A DNA stretch of 64,000 nucleotides from Stappia sp. (GTDB lineage Bacteria > Pseudomonadota > Alphaproteobacteria > Rhizobiales > Stappiaceae). Positions 9,585 through 18,782 of the stretch are shown here, one piece after another. The position numbers and the translations under genes are program-made. Under the pieces are notes generated by a model that saw nothing but the letters and a program-made list of their open reading frames with translations, made no database searches and was not told the origin of the DNA. The stretch is taken from the NCBI GenBank assembly GCA_002722295.1, contig PBLF01000017.1, positions 153,330 through 217,329 of the forward strand, in the 5' to 3' direction. How positions within the stretch are numbered: the first letter of the stretch is position 1; every line of letters begins with the position of its first letter.

Positions 9585-11068
9585 GGGAACCGCAGCGCGG
9601 GGAGGGGGATGCCTCCTCCCCGGATGCGGGTGAGGGACCGATCCGCGCCGGTGTCGGACTTGAGCCCCTTGCCGGCGGCGGCGCGGCGCTTCACCCCGGC
9701 CAGGTGCCGGACGAAGGGGCCGGTCGCCGGGCGATCTGGAGCTGGCTCTTCTTCGACTGGGCCGCTCAGCCGTTCTTCACGCTGGTCACGACCTTCGTGT
9801 TCGCGCCCTATTTCGCCTCGGCGGTCGCTTCGACGCCGGCGCAGGGGCAGGCCCTTTGGGGCTATGCGACCGCGGCGGCCGGGCTGGCGATCGCCGTGCT
9901 GGCGCCGGTGCTCGGGGCGATTGCCGATCGGACCGGGGCGCGAAAGCCTTGGATCCTGGCGTTCTCGCTGCCTTTCCTTGCCGGAGCCTGGATGCTCGAC
10001 GCGGCGGTTCCGGGGGGCGAATATTCGCTCTGGATCGCGCTTTGCGGCTTTGCGATGGCAACGCTCGGCGTGGAGTTCGCGACGGTGTTCACCAACGCGA
10101 TGATGCCCGATCTCGTGCCGCGCCGGAAACTCGGGCGGCTGTCGGGAAGCGGGTGGGCGGTCGGCTATCTCGGCGGTCTTCTCTCGCTGGTGCTCGTGCT
10201 CGGCCTCATGGCCGCGAACCCGGAGACCGGCCGCACGCTGCTGGGGCTCGAGCCGGTGTTCGGCCTGGATGCGGCCACGCGCGCCGGCGACCGGGCCTCG
10301 GGACCGTTCTCCGCCATCTGGTATCTGGTCTTCGTGCTGCCGCTGTTTCTCTTCGTGCCGGACGTGCCTCGCCGCGCCGTTTCGTTTGCGCATGCCGCGC
10401 GCGACGGGCTCCGCGATCTGGCGAACACGCTGCGCGAGGCGCGCGCCAGCCGGGGCGTGGCGGTCTTTCTGATCGCCAACATGATCTACAAGGACGGGTT
10501 GGTGGCCCTTTTCGCCTTCGGCGGCATCTATGCCGCAGGCGTTCTCGGCTGGTCGAGCCTCGAGATCGGCACCTTCGGCATCCTGCTGACGATCACCGGA
10601 ACGCTCGGCGCGTTCATCGGCGGGCGGCTGGACGACCGGCTGGGACCGAAACGGGTGATCGCGGGCGCGCTGGTGGTCCTGATCATTTGCGGCCTCGGCC
10701 TGGTCTCCGTCGATCGGGATACGGTGTTCTTCGTGATCGAGACCGATCCGGCGACGCCGGGAGCGGGGCTGTTCTCCAGCCTTCCGGAAAAGGTGTTCCT
10801 GGTGCTCGGCGGGGTTCTGGGCGCGGCGGCCGGTCCGCTTCAGGCGGCCTCGCGCACGCTTCTCGTTCACGTGGCGCCGCCGGCCGCGCTTACCCGTTAC
10901 TTCGGCCTGTTCGCCCTGTCGGGCAAGGTGACGAGCTTTATGGCGCCCGCGCTGGTCGGCGTCGTCACGGCGGTAACGGCCAGCCAGGCCGCCGGAATGG
11001 CGGTGATCCTCGTCTTCTTCGCGGTCGGCCTTGTCCTGCTGCTGCAGGTCTCCGACGCACGCGGCTGA
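9581..11068 (+). CDS. MFS transporter of the UMF1/Atg22-like family
   Basis: The 495-residue protein starts in the ATGA overlap with GDH. After a ~50-residue soluble N-terminus come about 12 hydrophobic segments. Family-like stretches are WSWLFFDWAAQPFFTLV near residue 52, ADRTGARKPW after TM2, and VFTNAMMPDLVPRRKLGRLS. The Atg22/UMF1 group is linked to amino-acid efflux in yeast vacuoles; the bacterial substrate is unknown. Coupling to GDH suggests an amino-acid-related role, but that is inference. A hairpin follows. Confidence 0.87.
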   Translation: MREPQRGEGDASSPDAGEGPIRAGVGLEPLAGGGAALHPGQVPDEGAGRRAIWSWLFFDWAAQPFFTLVTTFVFAPYFASAVASTPAQGQALWGYATAAAGLAIAVLAPVLGAIADRTGARKPWILAFSLPFLAGAWMLDAAVPGGEYSLWIALCGFAMATLGVEFATVFTNAMMPDLVPRRKLGRLSGSGWAVGYLGGLLSLVLVLGLMAANPETGRTLLGLEPVFGLDAATRAGDRASGPFSAIWYLVFVLPLFLFVPDVPRRAVSFAHAARDGLRDLANTLREARASRGVAVFLIANMIYKDGLVALFAFGGIYAAGVLGWSSLEIGTFGILLTITGTLGAFIGGRLDDRLGPKRVIAGALVVLIICGLGLVSVDRDTVFFVIETDPATPGAGLFSSLPEKVFLVLGGVLGAAAGPLQAASRTLLVHVAPPAALTRYFGLFALSGKVTSFMAPALVGVVTAVTASQAAGMAVILVFFAVGLVLLLQVSDARG

Positions 11069-11096
11069 CACGAAGGCCTGGCTTTGCCGGAATATG

Positions 11097-11129
11097 AAAA
11101 AGGGCCGGGAGGTGATCTCCCGGCCCTTT
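11097..11129. terminator. Bidirectional terminator between the MFS gene and typA
   Basis: A 10-bp perfect stem (11102-11111 with 11117-11126, five-base loop) is flanked by five A on the left and TTT on the right. It therefore reads as a terminator on both strands, stronger for typA (TTTTT on the minus strand). Confidence 0.88.
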
Positions 11130-11161
11130 CCTGTTGCTCATGCCGATGCTCGAGGCGCCGG

Positions 11162-12982
11162 TCAGGACTGCTTGTTCGCCGCGCGCTCGGCGCGCTTGCG
11201 GTCATGCGGATCCAGCAGCGCCTTGCGCAGGCGGATGTTCTTCGGCGTGACTTCCACCAGTTCGTCGTCGTTGATGTAGGAGAGCGCGGCCTCCAGCGAC
11301 AGACGGATCGGCGGGGTCAGGCGAACGGTCTCGTCCTTGCCTGCGGCGCGCACGTTGGTGAGCTGCTTGCCCTTGAGAACGTTGACCTCGAGGTCATTGC
11401 CGCGCATGTGCTCGCCGATCAGCATGCCCTTGTACACCTTGACGCCCGGATCGATGAGCATGGGGCCACGGTCTTCCAGGTTGAAGAGCGCGTAGGCCAC
11501 CGACTCGCCGTCGCCGTTGGAGATCAGGACGCCAGTGTGACGGCCGGGGATCTCGCCCTTGTGCGGGGCGTAGGCATGGAACAGGCGGTTGAAGATCGCC
11601 GTGCCGCGCGTGTCCGACAGGAGCTCCGACTGATAGCCGATCAGGCCGCGCGTCGGGGCATGGAACACCAGCCGGGTGCGGCCGGCGCCGGACGGACGCA
11701 TCTCGAGGAGGTCGGCCTTCCGCTCGGAGAGCTTCTGCACGACGATGCCCGAGTGCTCCTCGTCCACGTCGATGATGACTTCCTCGATCGGCTCGAGACG
11801 CTCGCCGTTCTCGCCGGTCTGGAAGACCACGCGCGGACGTCCGACGCAAAGCTCGAAGCCCTCGCGGCGCATGTTCTCGATGAGGATGGCGAGCTGAAGC
11901 TCGCCACGACCGGCGACGATGAAGGCATCGGCGTCTTCCGCATCCTCGATCTTGAGCGCGACGTTGCCTTCGGCCTCGTCCATCAGGCGCTTGCGGATGA
12001 CGCGGGACTGGACCTTGTCGCCCTCGGTTCCGGCAAGCGGCCCGTCGTTGACGCGGAAGGTCATGGAGAGCGTCGGAGGGTCGATCGGCTGGGCCTCGAT
12101 CGGCCCGGCAACCTCGGGAGCGCAGATCGTGTCGGAAACCGTTGCCTCGGACAGGCCCGCCAGCGAGACGATATCGCCCGCCTCGCCCTTCTCGATCGGC
12201 TGGCGCTCGAGGCCGCGGAACGCCAGCACCTTGGAGATGCGGCCGGTCTCGACGACCTTGCCGTCACGCGACAGCGCCTTCACGGCCATGTTGGGGAGCG
12301 CCTCGCCCGAGACGATGCGTCCCGTGAGAATGCGGCCCAGGAACGGGTTCGACTGCACCGTGGTCGCGAGCATCCGGAACGCGCCCTCTTCGGCGACGGG
12401 CGGGTTGACGTGGGTGCGCACCAGGTCGAAGAGCGGATCCATCGAATCCTGCGGGCCCGAGGGGTCCGTCGCCATCCAGCCCTGCTTGGCCGAACCGTAG
12501 AGGACCGGGAAGTCGAGCTGGTCCTCATCGGCGTCGAGCGCGGCGAAGAGGTCGAACACCTCATCGAGCACTTCCTCTGCGCGCTGGTCGGGCTTGTCGA
12601 TCTTGTTGATCGCCACGATCGGGCGCAGGCCGAGCTTCAGGGCCTTGCCAAGCACGAACTTGGTCTGCGGCATCGGACCCTCGGCGGCATCGACCAGAAG
12701 CACGACGCCGTCGACCATGTGCAGGATGCGCTCCACCTCGCCGCCGAAGTCGGCGTGGCCGGGCGTGTCGACGATGTTGATGCGCGTGTCGCCATGGGTG
12801 AGCGAGGTCACTTTCGCGAGAATGGTAATGCCGCGCTCACGCTCCAGATCGTTGGAGTCCATCATGCGCTCTTCCGTACGCTGATTGTCGCGGAAGGAGC
12901 CGGACTGCTTCAAGAGCACGTCAATCAGGGTCGTCTTGCCATGATCGACGTGCGCGATGATGGCGATGTTGCGCAAATCCAT
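11162..12982 (-). CDS. typA: Translational GTPase TypA/BipA
   Basis: The 606-residue ribosome-associated GTPase has the standard length. Motifs are [12 protein letters not shown] (G1), [21 protein letters not shown] (G3 region) and NKIDKPDQR (G4), followed by EF-Tu-like and BipA C-terminal domains. It assists 50S assembly and stress translation. ATG 12982 gives the conserved [16 protein letters not shown]-terminus; the open frame to 13063 is an artefact. It is divergent from the MarR/efflux operon. Confidence 0.97.
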   Translation of the reverse strand: MDLRNIAIIAHVDHGKTTLIDVLLKQSGSFRDNQRTEERMMDSNDLERERGITILAKVTSLTHGDTRINIVDTPGHADFGGEVERILHMVDGVVLLVDAAEGPMPQTKFVLGKALKLGLRPIVAINKIDKPDQRAEEVLDEVFDLFAALDADEDQLDFPVLYGSAKQGWMATDPSGPQDSMDPLFDLVRTHVNPPVAEEGAFRMLATTVQSNPFLGRILTGRIVSGEALPNMAVKALSRDGKVVETGRISKVLAFRGLERQPIEKGEAGDIVSLAGLSEATVSDTICAPEVAGPIEAQPIDPPTLSMTFRVNDGPLAGTEGDKVQSRVIRKRLMDEAEGNVALKIEDAEDADAFIVAGRGELQLAILIENMRREGFELCVGRPRVVFQTGENGERLEPIEEVIIDVDEEHSGIVVQKLSERKADLLEMRPSGAGRTRLVFHAPTRGLIGYQSELLSDTRGTAIFNRLFHAYAPHKGEIPGRHTGVLISNGDGESVAYALFNLEDRGPMLIDPGVKVYKGMLIGEHMRGNDLEVNVLKGKQLTNVRAAGKDETVRLTPPIRLSLEAALSYINDDELVEVTPKNIRLRKALLDPHDRKRAERAANKQS

Positions 12983-13103
12983 GTGGTGAGTGCTCCAAAA
13001 ACAGTTGCCGCGGGTGCTTGGACCCGCGGCTTTTCGCGGCCTTCTATAAACCGGGGGGCGCACTCTTGCAATGCAGCATTGCCGTTGCGGACCCGCGTGC
13101 GCC

Positions 13104-13132
13104 TTGACACGGGCCCGCGCGCCGCCTAGATG
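13104..13132 (+). promoter_or_regulatory. Sigma-70 promoter for the marR-efflux operon
   Basis: A perfect -35 TTGACA (13104-13109), a 17-bp spacer and TAGATG (13127-13132) lie 30 nt before the marR start codon. The predicted transcription start near 13139 falls just before the operator dyad. Confidence 0.75.
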
Positions 13133-13141
13133 ATAAGGAAC

Positions 13142-13165
13142 CCATAAAATATGGATGACTTATGG
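13142..13165. promoter_or_regulatory. Candidate MarR operator overlapping the start codon
   Basis: CCATAA (13142-13147) and TTATGG (13160-13165) are perfect inverted arms. CCATA-aaa-TATGG (13142-13154) is a second dyad nested in the first. The site covers the predicted transcription start and the marR ATG, a natural position for autorepression. Confidence 0.55.
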
Positions 13166-13620
13166 ATCCGGACATCCTCTCGCGCCCGGTCGGTTTTCTT
13201 GTCGGCGATATCGCGCGCTTGCTGCGACGCCGTTTCGAAAGGGCCCTCGCCCAGACCGACACCGGCCTGACGGCATCGGAGGCGCGGACGCTTGCCTTCA
13301 TCGAGCATTATCCGCACTTCCGCCAGGGCGCGCTTGCGGAGCGTCTGGGTGTCGAGCCGATGACGTTGAGCGGTGTTCTGGATCGGTTGGAGGCCGCCGG
13401 CTATGTGGAGCGGCGGCCCGATCCCGGCGACCGCCGGGCCAAATGCGTGGTCCTCACCGATGCCGCGCAGGGAGTACTTGAACGCATCCACGAGGTTGCG
13501 ATCGGCATTCGCGCCGCTGCTCTCGACGGCATGAGCGATGAGGAAGGCAAGCTTGCCTACGCATTGCTTGCCCGGATCCACGACAACCTTTCCTCAGTTT
13601 CGGAACCCGAGCGCAAATGA
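13162..13620 (+). CDS. MarR-family transcriptional regulator
   Basis: The 152-residue winged-helix protein contains the recognition region QGALAERLGVEPMTLSGVLDRLEAAGYV and the wing RRPDPGDRRAKCVVLT. No N-terminal redox Cys like that of OhrR is present, so it more likely binds small lipophilic ligands. It overlaps the following efflux-pump gene by ATGA, so it probably represses the pump and itself through the dyad at its start codon. The ligand is unknown. Confidence 0.9.
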   Translation: MDPDILSRPVGFLVGDIARLLRRRFERALAQTDTGLTASEARTLAFIEHYPHFRQGALAERLGVEPMTLSGVLDRLEAAGYVERRPDPGDRRAKCVVLTDAAQGVLERIHEVAIGIRAAALDGMSDEEGKLAYALLARIHDNLSSVSEPERK

Positions 13621-14885
13621 CACCTCCCCCTACCTGTTCGACAGGCGCGGCAGCGTCCCCGGCAAGCGTCGTCGCGACCGCCACGCATCCCGGCCCGCTG
13701 ATGGGGGAACGGCGCACCGCCGTTATCGGCGCGGCGCTGGTTGCCATCGGGCCGATCACCATGGCGCTCTACACGCCGGCGATGCCGGTGCTTGCGGAAG
13801 CGTTCTCGACGTCGCAGTCGATGATCAAGCTGACGCTGACGGCCTATTTCACCGGCTTCGCGCTGACGCAGCTCCTGTGCGGTCCGCTGACGGATGCCTT
13901 CGGCCGCAAGCCGGTGACCATCGGGTTCCTCTTTCTGTATCTGGCCTCGACCATCGTCGCGACATGGGCACCGACCATCGAGTGGATGCTGATCGCGCGC
14001 ACGCTTCAGGGCATCGGCGCGTCCGTCGGCGTCGCGGCCTCGCGCGCCATCGTGCGCGATCAGTTCACGGGACAGGCGTCCGCCAGGATCATGAACACCA
14101 TCGCGATGATGCTCGCGCTTGGCCCGGCGCTGGCACCGACGATCGGAGCGATCACGCTGGAGCTGTTCGGATGGCGCGAGATCTTCTGGGCCATGCTGAT
14201 CTACGGCTTTGTCCTGCTCGCGGTCGTGATCTGGCTGCAGCACGAGACCAACGCCTTCATCGATCGCGGGCACATGGCGCCCCGTCGCTTCTTCTCCAAC
14301 TATGCGCGGTTGATCCGGGACCCGCGTTTCCTGCAGCCGAGCCTGATGGTCGGTTTCGGGATCGGCACGATCTACACGCTCGCCTCGATCCTGCCTTTCG
14401 TCATCATCGACCGGGTCGGCCTGTCGCCGACGCAGTTCGGGTTCGGCATGATGGTGAAGTCGGGCTCCTTCATTTCCGGAACGATCCTGACCAGTCAGCT
14501 CCTGCGCCGCATGGATGCATCCCGGCTCCTGCCGTACTCCATGTGCGGGCTGCTGCTTGCCAGCCTGGCCATGGTGATCGAGGCCACCTCTGGCGATCCG
14601 AGCTTCCTCGGCACCATGCTTCCCGTCGGCCTTTATGCCTTCAGCCTGGCGATCTCGCTGCCGGGGCCGACGACGGCGGCCTTGCAGGGCTTTCCGCAGA
14701 TCGCGGGCGCGGCCTCCGCCCTGATGGGCTTCCTTCAGTTCGGCGCAGGCCTCCTCGGGAGCCTTGTCGCAGCCGCGATTGGCGATCCGCTTCTCAGTAT
14801 CGCGATCGTGCCGCCGTGCATGGCCGCGATCGCCGTCGGGTCATATATGGTGTTTGGCCGACTTGCCGCTGCCCGGACCGCATGA
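13617..14885 (+). CDS. Multidrug efflux MFS transporter, Bcr/CflA family
   Basis: The 422-residue protein has 12 predicted membrane segments after a ~30-residue soluble lead. Motif-A-like GPLTDAFGRKPVTIGFL follows TM2, and RTLQGIGASVGVAASRAIVRDQF is typical of Bcr/CflA pumps. The family exports drugs such as bicyclomycin and sulfonamides, or cysteine-like solutes. It is translationally coupled to the MarR gene. The nearby folP, the sulfonamide target, is suggestive but probably coincidental. Confidence 0.93.
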   Translation: MTPPPTCSTGAAASPASVVATATHPGPLMGERRTAVIGAALVAIGPITMALYTPAMPVLAEAFSTSQSMIKLTLTAYFTGFALTQLLCGPLTDAFGRKPVTIGFLFLYLASTIVATWAPTIEWMLIARTLQGIGASVGVAASRAIVRDQFTGQASARIMNTIAMMLALGPALAPTIGAITLELFGWREIFWAMLIYGFVLLAVVIWLQHETNAFIDRGHMAPRRFFSNYARLIRDPRFLQPSLMVGFGIGTIYTLASILPFVIIDRVGLSPTQFGFGMMVKSGSFISGTILTSQLLRRMDASRLLPYSMCGLLLASLAMVIEATSGDPSFLGTMLPVGLYAFSLAISLPGPTTAALQGFPQIAGAASALMGFLQFGAGLLGSLVAAAIGDPLLSIAIVPPCMAAIAVGSYMVFGRLAAARTA

Positions 14886-15048
14886 TCGGCGCTTGACGTG
14901 CGGTGGCAAAGCGCGCAAGACCTCGCCGACCCGGCGGTAAACCGCCGGCGGCCGATCGTTGTCCGGCCCACCCGTTCGCGCATCGGGGGCTGCGATGGCG
15001 GAAGTTTCTCTAGCGGCAGCGACGTGCCGTGAATGACGGATCGCACCC

Positions 15049-15888
15049 ATGGCCACTGCCTCGGCACCCTCAGAGTTTCGCTTTCGTGGAACCGGGCTTT
15101 CCCTGAAGCGGCCGCTGGTGATGGGCATCGTCAACGTGACGCCGGATTCCTTTTCGGATGGCGGGCGGTTCCTCGATCCCGATGACGCGGTCGCCAGCGC
15201 GCGCAAGATGATCGCCCATGGCGCCGATGTGGTCGACGTGGGGGCGGAAAGCACGAGGCCGGGCGCGACCCCCGTTTCCTTCGACGAGGAATGGCGCCGT
15301 CTCGAGCCCGCGATCGGCGATGTGATCGCCCTTGGCACCCCGGTTTCCATCGATACCTACAAGGCGGAAATCGCGCGGCGCGCCTGCGCGCGCGGGGCGG
15401 CAATCGTGAACGATGTCTGGGGGCTGCAACACGATCCGGCCATGGCCGACGTCGTGGCCGAGGCGCAGGCCGGCATCATCATGATGCACAACCGGGAAAA
15501 GGCCGATCCGCAGGCGGACATTTTCGCCGACATCGACCGCTTCTTTGAGCGTTCGATGGAAATCGCCGAACGTGCGAACATCCCGGCTGAGCGGCAGATG
15601 CTCGATCCCGGCATCGGGTTCGGAAAGACGCTGGAACAGAACTTCTCGATCATCAACCGGCTGGAGCATTTCGCCCGGCACGGTCGCGCGCTGATGGTCG
15701 GGGCCTCGCGCAAGCGCATGATCGGCGCCGTCCTGTCGGTCGAGACCGACGACCGGCTCTATGGATCGCTCGCCCTGCACACGATCGCGATGATGAAGGG
15801 AGCGTCCATGGTGCGTGTCCACAACGTCCAGCCTCATGCGGATGCGGCACGCATCGTGACAGCGACCCTGCAGGAGGGGCTGGCATGA
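15049..15888 (+). CDS. folP: Dihydropteroate synthase
   Basis: The 279-residue TIM-barrel enzyme joins p-aminobenzoate to dihydropterin pyrophosphate in folate synthesis. MGIVNVTPDSFSDGG (loop 1), VGAESTRPGA (loop 2), DPGIGFGKT and GASRKRMIG are all present. The stop overlaps folK by ATGA. folB (dihydroneopterin aldolase), often between folP and folK in related genomes, is not here. Confidence 0.97.
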   Translation: MATASAPSEFRFRGTGLSLKRPLVMGIVNVTPDSFSDGGRFLDPDDAVASARKMIAHGADVVDVGAESTRPGATPVSFDEEWRRLEPAIGDVIALGTPVSIDTYKAEIARRACARGAAIVNDVWGLQHDPAMADVVAEAQAGIIMMHNREKADPQADIFADIDRFFERSMEIAERANIPAERQMLDPGIGFGKTLEQNFSIINRLEHFARHGRALMVGASRKRMIGAVLSVETDDRLYGSLALHTIAMMKGASMVRVHNVQPHADAARIVTATLQEGLA

Positions 15889-16385
15889 GCGGCGGCACGC
15901 GCGTGCGCGCGGCACTGGGACTCGGGTCCAACCTCGGGGACACAAGCGCCAACCTGGCGGAGGCATTGGCCAGGCTTTCGGCGACGCCCGGCATCGACAT
16001 CGTCGCGCGCTCGTCCGACTACCGGACCCCGCCCTGGGGGCCGGTGCCGCAGGACGACTACCGTAACGCCTGCGTGGTGATCGAGACGGACCTGGCGCCG
16101 GCGGACCTGCTTGCGCGGTGTCTTGAGGTCGAGAAGGAACTGGGCCGCGTGCGTGATGTGCGCTGGGGGCCGAGGACCATCGACATCGACCTGCTCCTCT
16201 ACGGCGAGGCGAAGGTGGATGAGGAAGGGCTCACCGTTCCCCATCCGCGCATGGGTGAGCGCGCATTCGTGCTCGTGCCGCTTGCCGAGATCTGGCCCGA
16301 GGCGCCGATTGGCGACGGACGCAGCGTGCGCGAGGCGCTGGCCACCTGCGCCGGGCGGGACGAGATCATGCTGCTCGACGATTGA
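15885..16385 (+). CDS. folK: 2-amino-4-hydroxy-6-hydroxymethyldihydropteridine pyrophosphokinase
   Basis: The 166-residue HPPK makes the pyrophosphate substrate used by FolP. Family motifs are LGLGSNLGD, the RTPPWGP loop, RDVRWGPRTIDIDLLLYG and VPHPRMGERAFVLVPLAEI. It is coupled to folP by a 4-nt overlap and converges on tyrC across 31 nt that include eight consecutive C. Confidence 0.96.
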   Translation: MSGGTRVRAALGLGSNLGDTSANLAEALARLSATPGIDIVARSSDYRTPPWGPVPQDDYRNACVVIETDLAPADLLARCLEVEKELGRVRDVRWGPRTIDIDLLLYGEAKVDEEGLTVPHPRMGERAFVLVPLAEIWPEAPIGDGRSVREALATCAGRDEIMLLDD

Positions 16386-16416
16386 GGGGCGGGGCGGTTC
16401 CCCCCCCGCTTCACCG

Positions 16417-17361
16417 TCAGTTTGCGTCGGATGCCTCCGCAGCATCCTTGGTATCGCGGCCGAAGTTCGGCACGGCGGTATCCTGACCGGCCTCGATGAT
16501 CGAGCGACGGATGTCTCGGGTGCGCGAGAACAGCTCGAAGAGCGCGGCGCCGTCGCTCCAGCGGATCGCGCGCTGAAGCGCCGCCAGATCCTCCGAGAAC
16601 CGCGACAACATCTCCAGGATGGCGTCCTTGTTGTGCAGGCACACGTCCCGCCACATGGTCGGGTCGGAGGCGGCGATACGGGTGAAGTCGCGAAAGCCCG
16701 AGGCGGAGTACTTGATGACTTCCGACTTGGTGACCGCCTCCAGGTCGTCCGCCGTGCCGACGATGTTGTAGGCGATGATGTGCGGCACATGGGACACGAT
16801 GGCGAGCACCAGGTCGTGATGCTCGTGGTCCATCACCTCGACCATCGAGCCCAGGGCCTCCCAGAACCCGGAGAGGCGCGCGAGCGCGTCCTCGTCCGTT
16901 CCCTCGACCGGGGTCAGAATGCACCAGCGGTTCCGGAACAGCTCCGGGAAGCCGGCATCGGGGCCGGATTCCTCCGTGCCGGCGATCGGGTGGCCCGGAA
17001 TGAAATGCACGTTCGCTGGCAGATGCGGCTGCATCTGGCGCACGACGGAGCTCTTGGTCGAGCCCACGTCGGAAATGATCGCGCCCGGCGCCAGTGCCGG
17101 TGCGATCCATTTGGCGATTGCCTCGCTGGCGCCGACCGGCACGCAGAGGATGACGAGATCCGCCCCGGCCACGGCGTCCGCCGCGTCGAGGCAGTAGCGG
17201 TCGCCCAGGTTCAGCTCCTCCGCGCGTCTCAGCGTGTGCTCGGAGCGCGTGGAAATGACGATTTCATCGGCCAGCCCCTCGCGGCGGGCGGCGAGGGCGA
17301 TCGAGGAGCCGATCAGGCCAATGCCGATCAGGGCGAGGCGGCGAAACTTCGGTTTGGACAT
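16417..17361 (-). CDS. tyrC: Prephenate/arogenate dehydrogenase family protein
   Basis: The 314-residue protein has an N-terminal Rossmann motif (LALIGIGLIGSSIA), DVGSTKSSVV and HPIAGTEESGPDAG, then the helical dimerisation half. Enzymes of this group make tyrosine precursors from prephenate or arogenate with NAD(P). The adjacent upstream aminotransferase (hisC) is the usual alphaproteobacterial partner, since one aminotransferase serves histidine and aromatic pathways. Substrate preference cannot be read from the sequence. Confidence 0.93.
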   Translation of the reverse strand: MSKPKFRRLALIGIGLIGSSIALAARREGLADEIVISTRSEHTLRRAEELNLGDRYCLDAADAVAGADLVILCVPVGASEAIAKWIAPALAPGAIISDVGSTKSSVVRQMQPHLPANVHFIPGHPIAGTEESGPDAGFPELFRNRWCILTPVEGTDEDALARLSGFWEALGSMVEVMDHEHHDLVLAIVSHVPHIIAYNIVGTADDLEAVTKSEVIKYSASGFRDFTRIAASDPTMWRDVCLHNKDAILEMLSRFSEDLAALQRAIRWSDGAALFELFSRTRDIRRSIIEAGQDTAVPNFGRDTKDAAEASDAN

Positions 17362-17416
17362 GGTGCAGGCTTTGACTTTGAGAGCGGAGCGGTTCGACGT
17401 TCCGCGTCCTGAAAGG

Positions 17417-18550
17417 TCACGCCGCGAGATATTCCTTCAACACGGCGACAACGGTGCGATTGGCCTCCTCGGAGCCGATCGACATGCGCAGTGCGTCCGG
17501 AAGGCCATAGGCCCCGACCAGGCGCAGCACGCATCCACGGTCGCTCAGATATCGGTCCGCGTCGCTCGCCGTCTTGCCCGTGTCGCGGGGAAAATGCAGC
17601 AGCACGAAGTTGCCCACGCTCGGCGTCACGGTGAGGCCGAGCGCTTCCATCTCCTTCGTCACCCAGGGCAGCCACGTGTCGTTGTGGTCGACGGCGGCGT
17701 CGAGGAAGGCCCGGTCGCGGATCGCCGCGCTGCCGGCGGCCTGCGAGGCCGCGGAGACGTTGAAGGGGCCGCGAATGCGGTTCAGCGCGTCGATGACATG
17801 CGCGGGCCCGTAGGCCCAGCCGATGCGCAGGGCCGCAAGGCCGTAGATCTTGGAGAAGGTGCGCGTCATCAGAACGTTGTCGGCGGTCGCCGCCAGTTCG
17901 ATGCCGGCCTCGTAGTCGTTGCGGCGAACGTATTCCGCATAGGCCGCGTCGAGCACGAGCAGCACGTGCGGCGGCAATCCGGCGTGGAGGCGGCGGATCT
18001 CGTCGAACGGCAGGTAGGTGCCCGTGGGATTGTTCGGATTGGCGAGGAAGACGACGCGGGTCTTGTCCGTGACGCAGGCAAGCATCGCGTCGACGTCCGT
18101 GGTCATGTCCTTCTCGGCCGCGACGACGGGCGTGCCGCCGGCGGCGAGAATGGCGATCTTGTAGACTAGGAAGCCGTATTCGCTGTAGACGGCCTCGTCT
18201 CCGGGGCCGATGTAGGCGCGCGCGACCAGCTCGAGGATCTCGTCGGACCCGTTGCCGCAGATGATGCGGTCCGCATTGAGGCCGTGCACGTCCGCAATCG
18301 CCTCGCGCAGCATCAAGGAGCCTCCGTCGGGGTAAAGCTCCAGGTGCGCGGCCTCGCCCCGATAGGCCTCGATGGCTGCCGGGCTGGCGCCGAGCGGCGT
18401 CTCGTTCGAGGACAGCTTGTACAGCTTGCCGCCGCCGGTCGACTTGGTGCGCCCGGGCACATAGGGAGCGATCTCCATCACGCCGGGACGCGGCATCGGG
18501 CGGCTGGAGGAAACGGTGTCGGCGCTGGAGGCGGAAGTCGTCGGCTGCAT
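17417..18550 (-). CDS. hisC: Histidinol-phosphate/aromatic aminotransferase
   Basis: This is a PLP fold-type I aminotransferase of about 377 residues. Seen are [33 protein letters not shown] and the PLP-lysine motif [15 protein letters not shown]. It transaminates histidinol phosphate or aromatic keto acids. The start is uncertain: ATGs at 18550, 18568 and 18598 are all in frame and none has a convincing ribosome site. 18550 is chosen as closest to the usual length. It lies 55 nt upstream of tyrC and is divergent from metX. Confidence 0.93.
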   Translation of the reverse strand: MQPTTSASSADTVSSSRPMPRPGVMEIAPYVPGRTKSTGGGKLYKLSSNETPLGASPAAIEAYRGEAAHLELYPDGGSLMLREAIADVHGLNADRIICGNGSDEILELVARAYIGPGDEAVYSEYGFLVYKIAILAAGGTPVVAAEKDMTTDVDAMLACVTDKTRVVFLANPNNPTGTYLPFDEIRRLHAGLPPHVLLVLDAAYAEYVRRNDYEAGIELAATADNVLMTRTFSKIYGLAALRIGWAYGPAHVIDALNRIRGPFNVSAASQAAGSAAIRDRAFLDAAVDHNDTWLPWVTKEMEALGLTVTPSVGNFVLLHFPRDTGKTASDADRYLSDRGCVLRLVGAYGLPDALRMSIGSEEANRTVVAVLKEYLAA

Positions 18551-18672
18551 GTGTCTCGACCGGTTCATGCGGGTGGGAACGCTGTCCGTGCGGTCCATGG
18601 CGACTGTCACCAAGACGCGAGCGGAACCGCGCCATTCATAGGCAGTTGACCGGGTGTTGGCAAAAGAAAACA

Positions 18673-18701
18673 TTGACCTTGCAAGATCGGGCTCCTACCT
18701 C
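18673..18701 (+). promoter_or_regulatory. Candidate metX promoter
   Basis: TTGACC (18673-18678), a 17-bp spacer and TACCTC (18696-18701) form a plausible sigma-70 promoter. The -10 match is weak. It would start a leader of about 75 nt containing the hairpin at 18719-18769. Confidence 0.45.
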
Positions 18702-18718
18702 TCGAACCTCCCGACTGC

Positions 18719-18769
18719 CTGCGCCCACGGCGCGCCGTTTCGGCGAAAAGGTCGACCGTTGGGGCGCAG
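18719..18769 (+). promoter_or_regulatory. Structured 5' leader hairpin of metX
   Basis: CTGCGCCC (18719-18726) pairs with GGGCGCAG (18762-18769). The helix continues, past a two-base bulge, as ACGG (18727-18730) with CCGT (18756-18759). A second hairpin CGCCG-ttt-CGGCG (18733-18745) sits inside. The helix ends six nt before GGAG at 18776-18779, so it can influence ribosome access. The SAM-II riboswitch consensus, common before metX in this group, is not visible. Confidence 0.5.
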
Positions 18770-18782
18770 TCGCACGGAGCAA

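Noticed and set aside
9362..11071. 569-codon minus-strand frame opposite the MFS gene
   Set aside because: Arg/Glu/His-rich shadow of a 12-helix membrane protein; no domains.
16400..16408. Run of eight C between folK and tyrC
   Set aside because: It is intergenic between convergent genes, so slippage would have no coding effect.
18640..18782. SAM-II riboswitch before metX
   Set aside because: I looked for the GAUUUAA and GUGAUAAA core blocks of the consensus and did not find them; only the hairpin reported above is supported.
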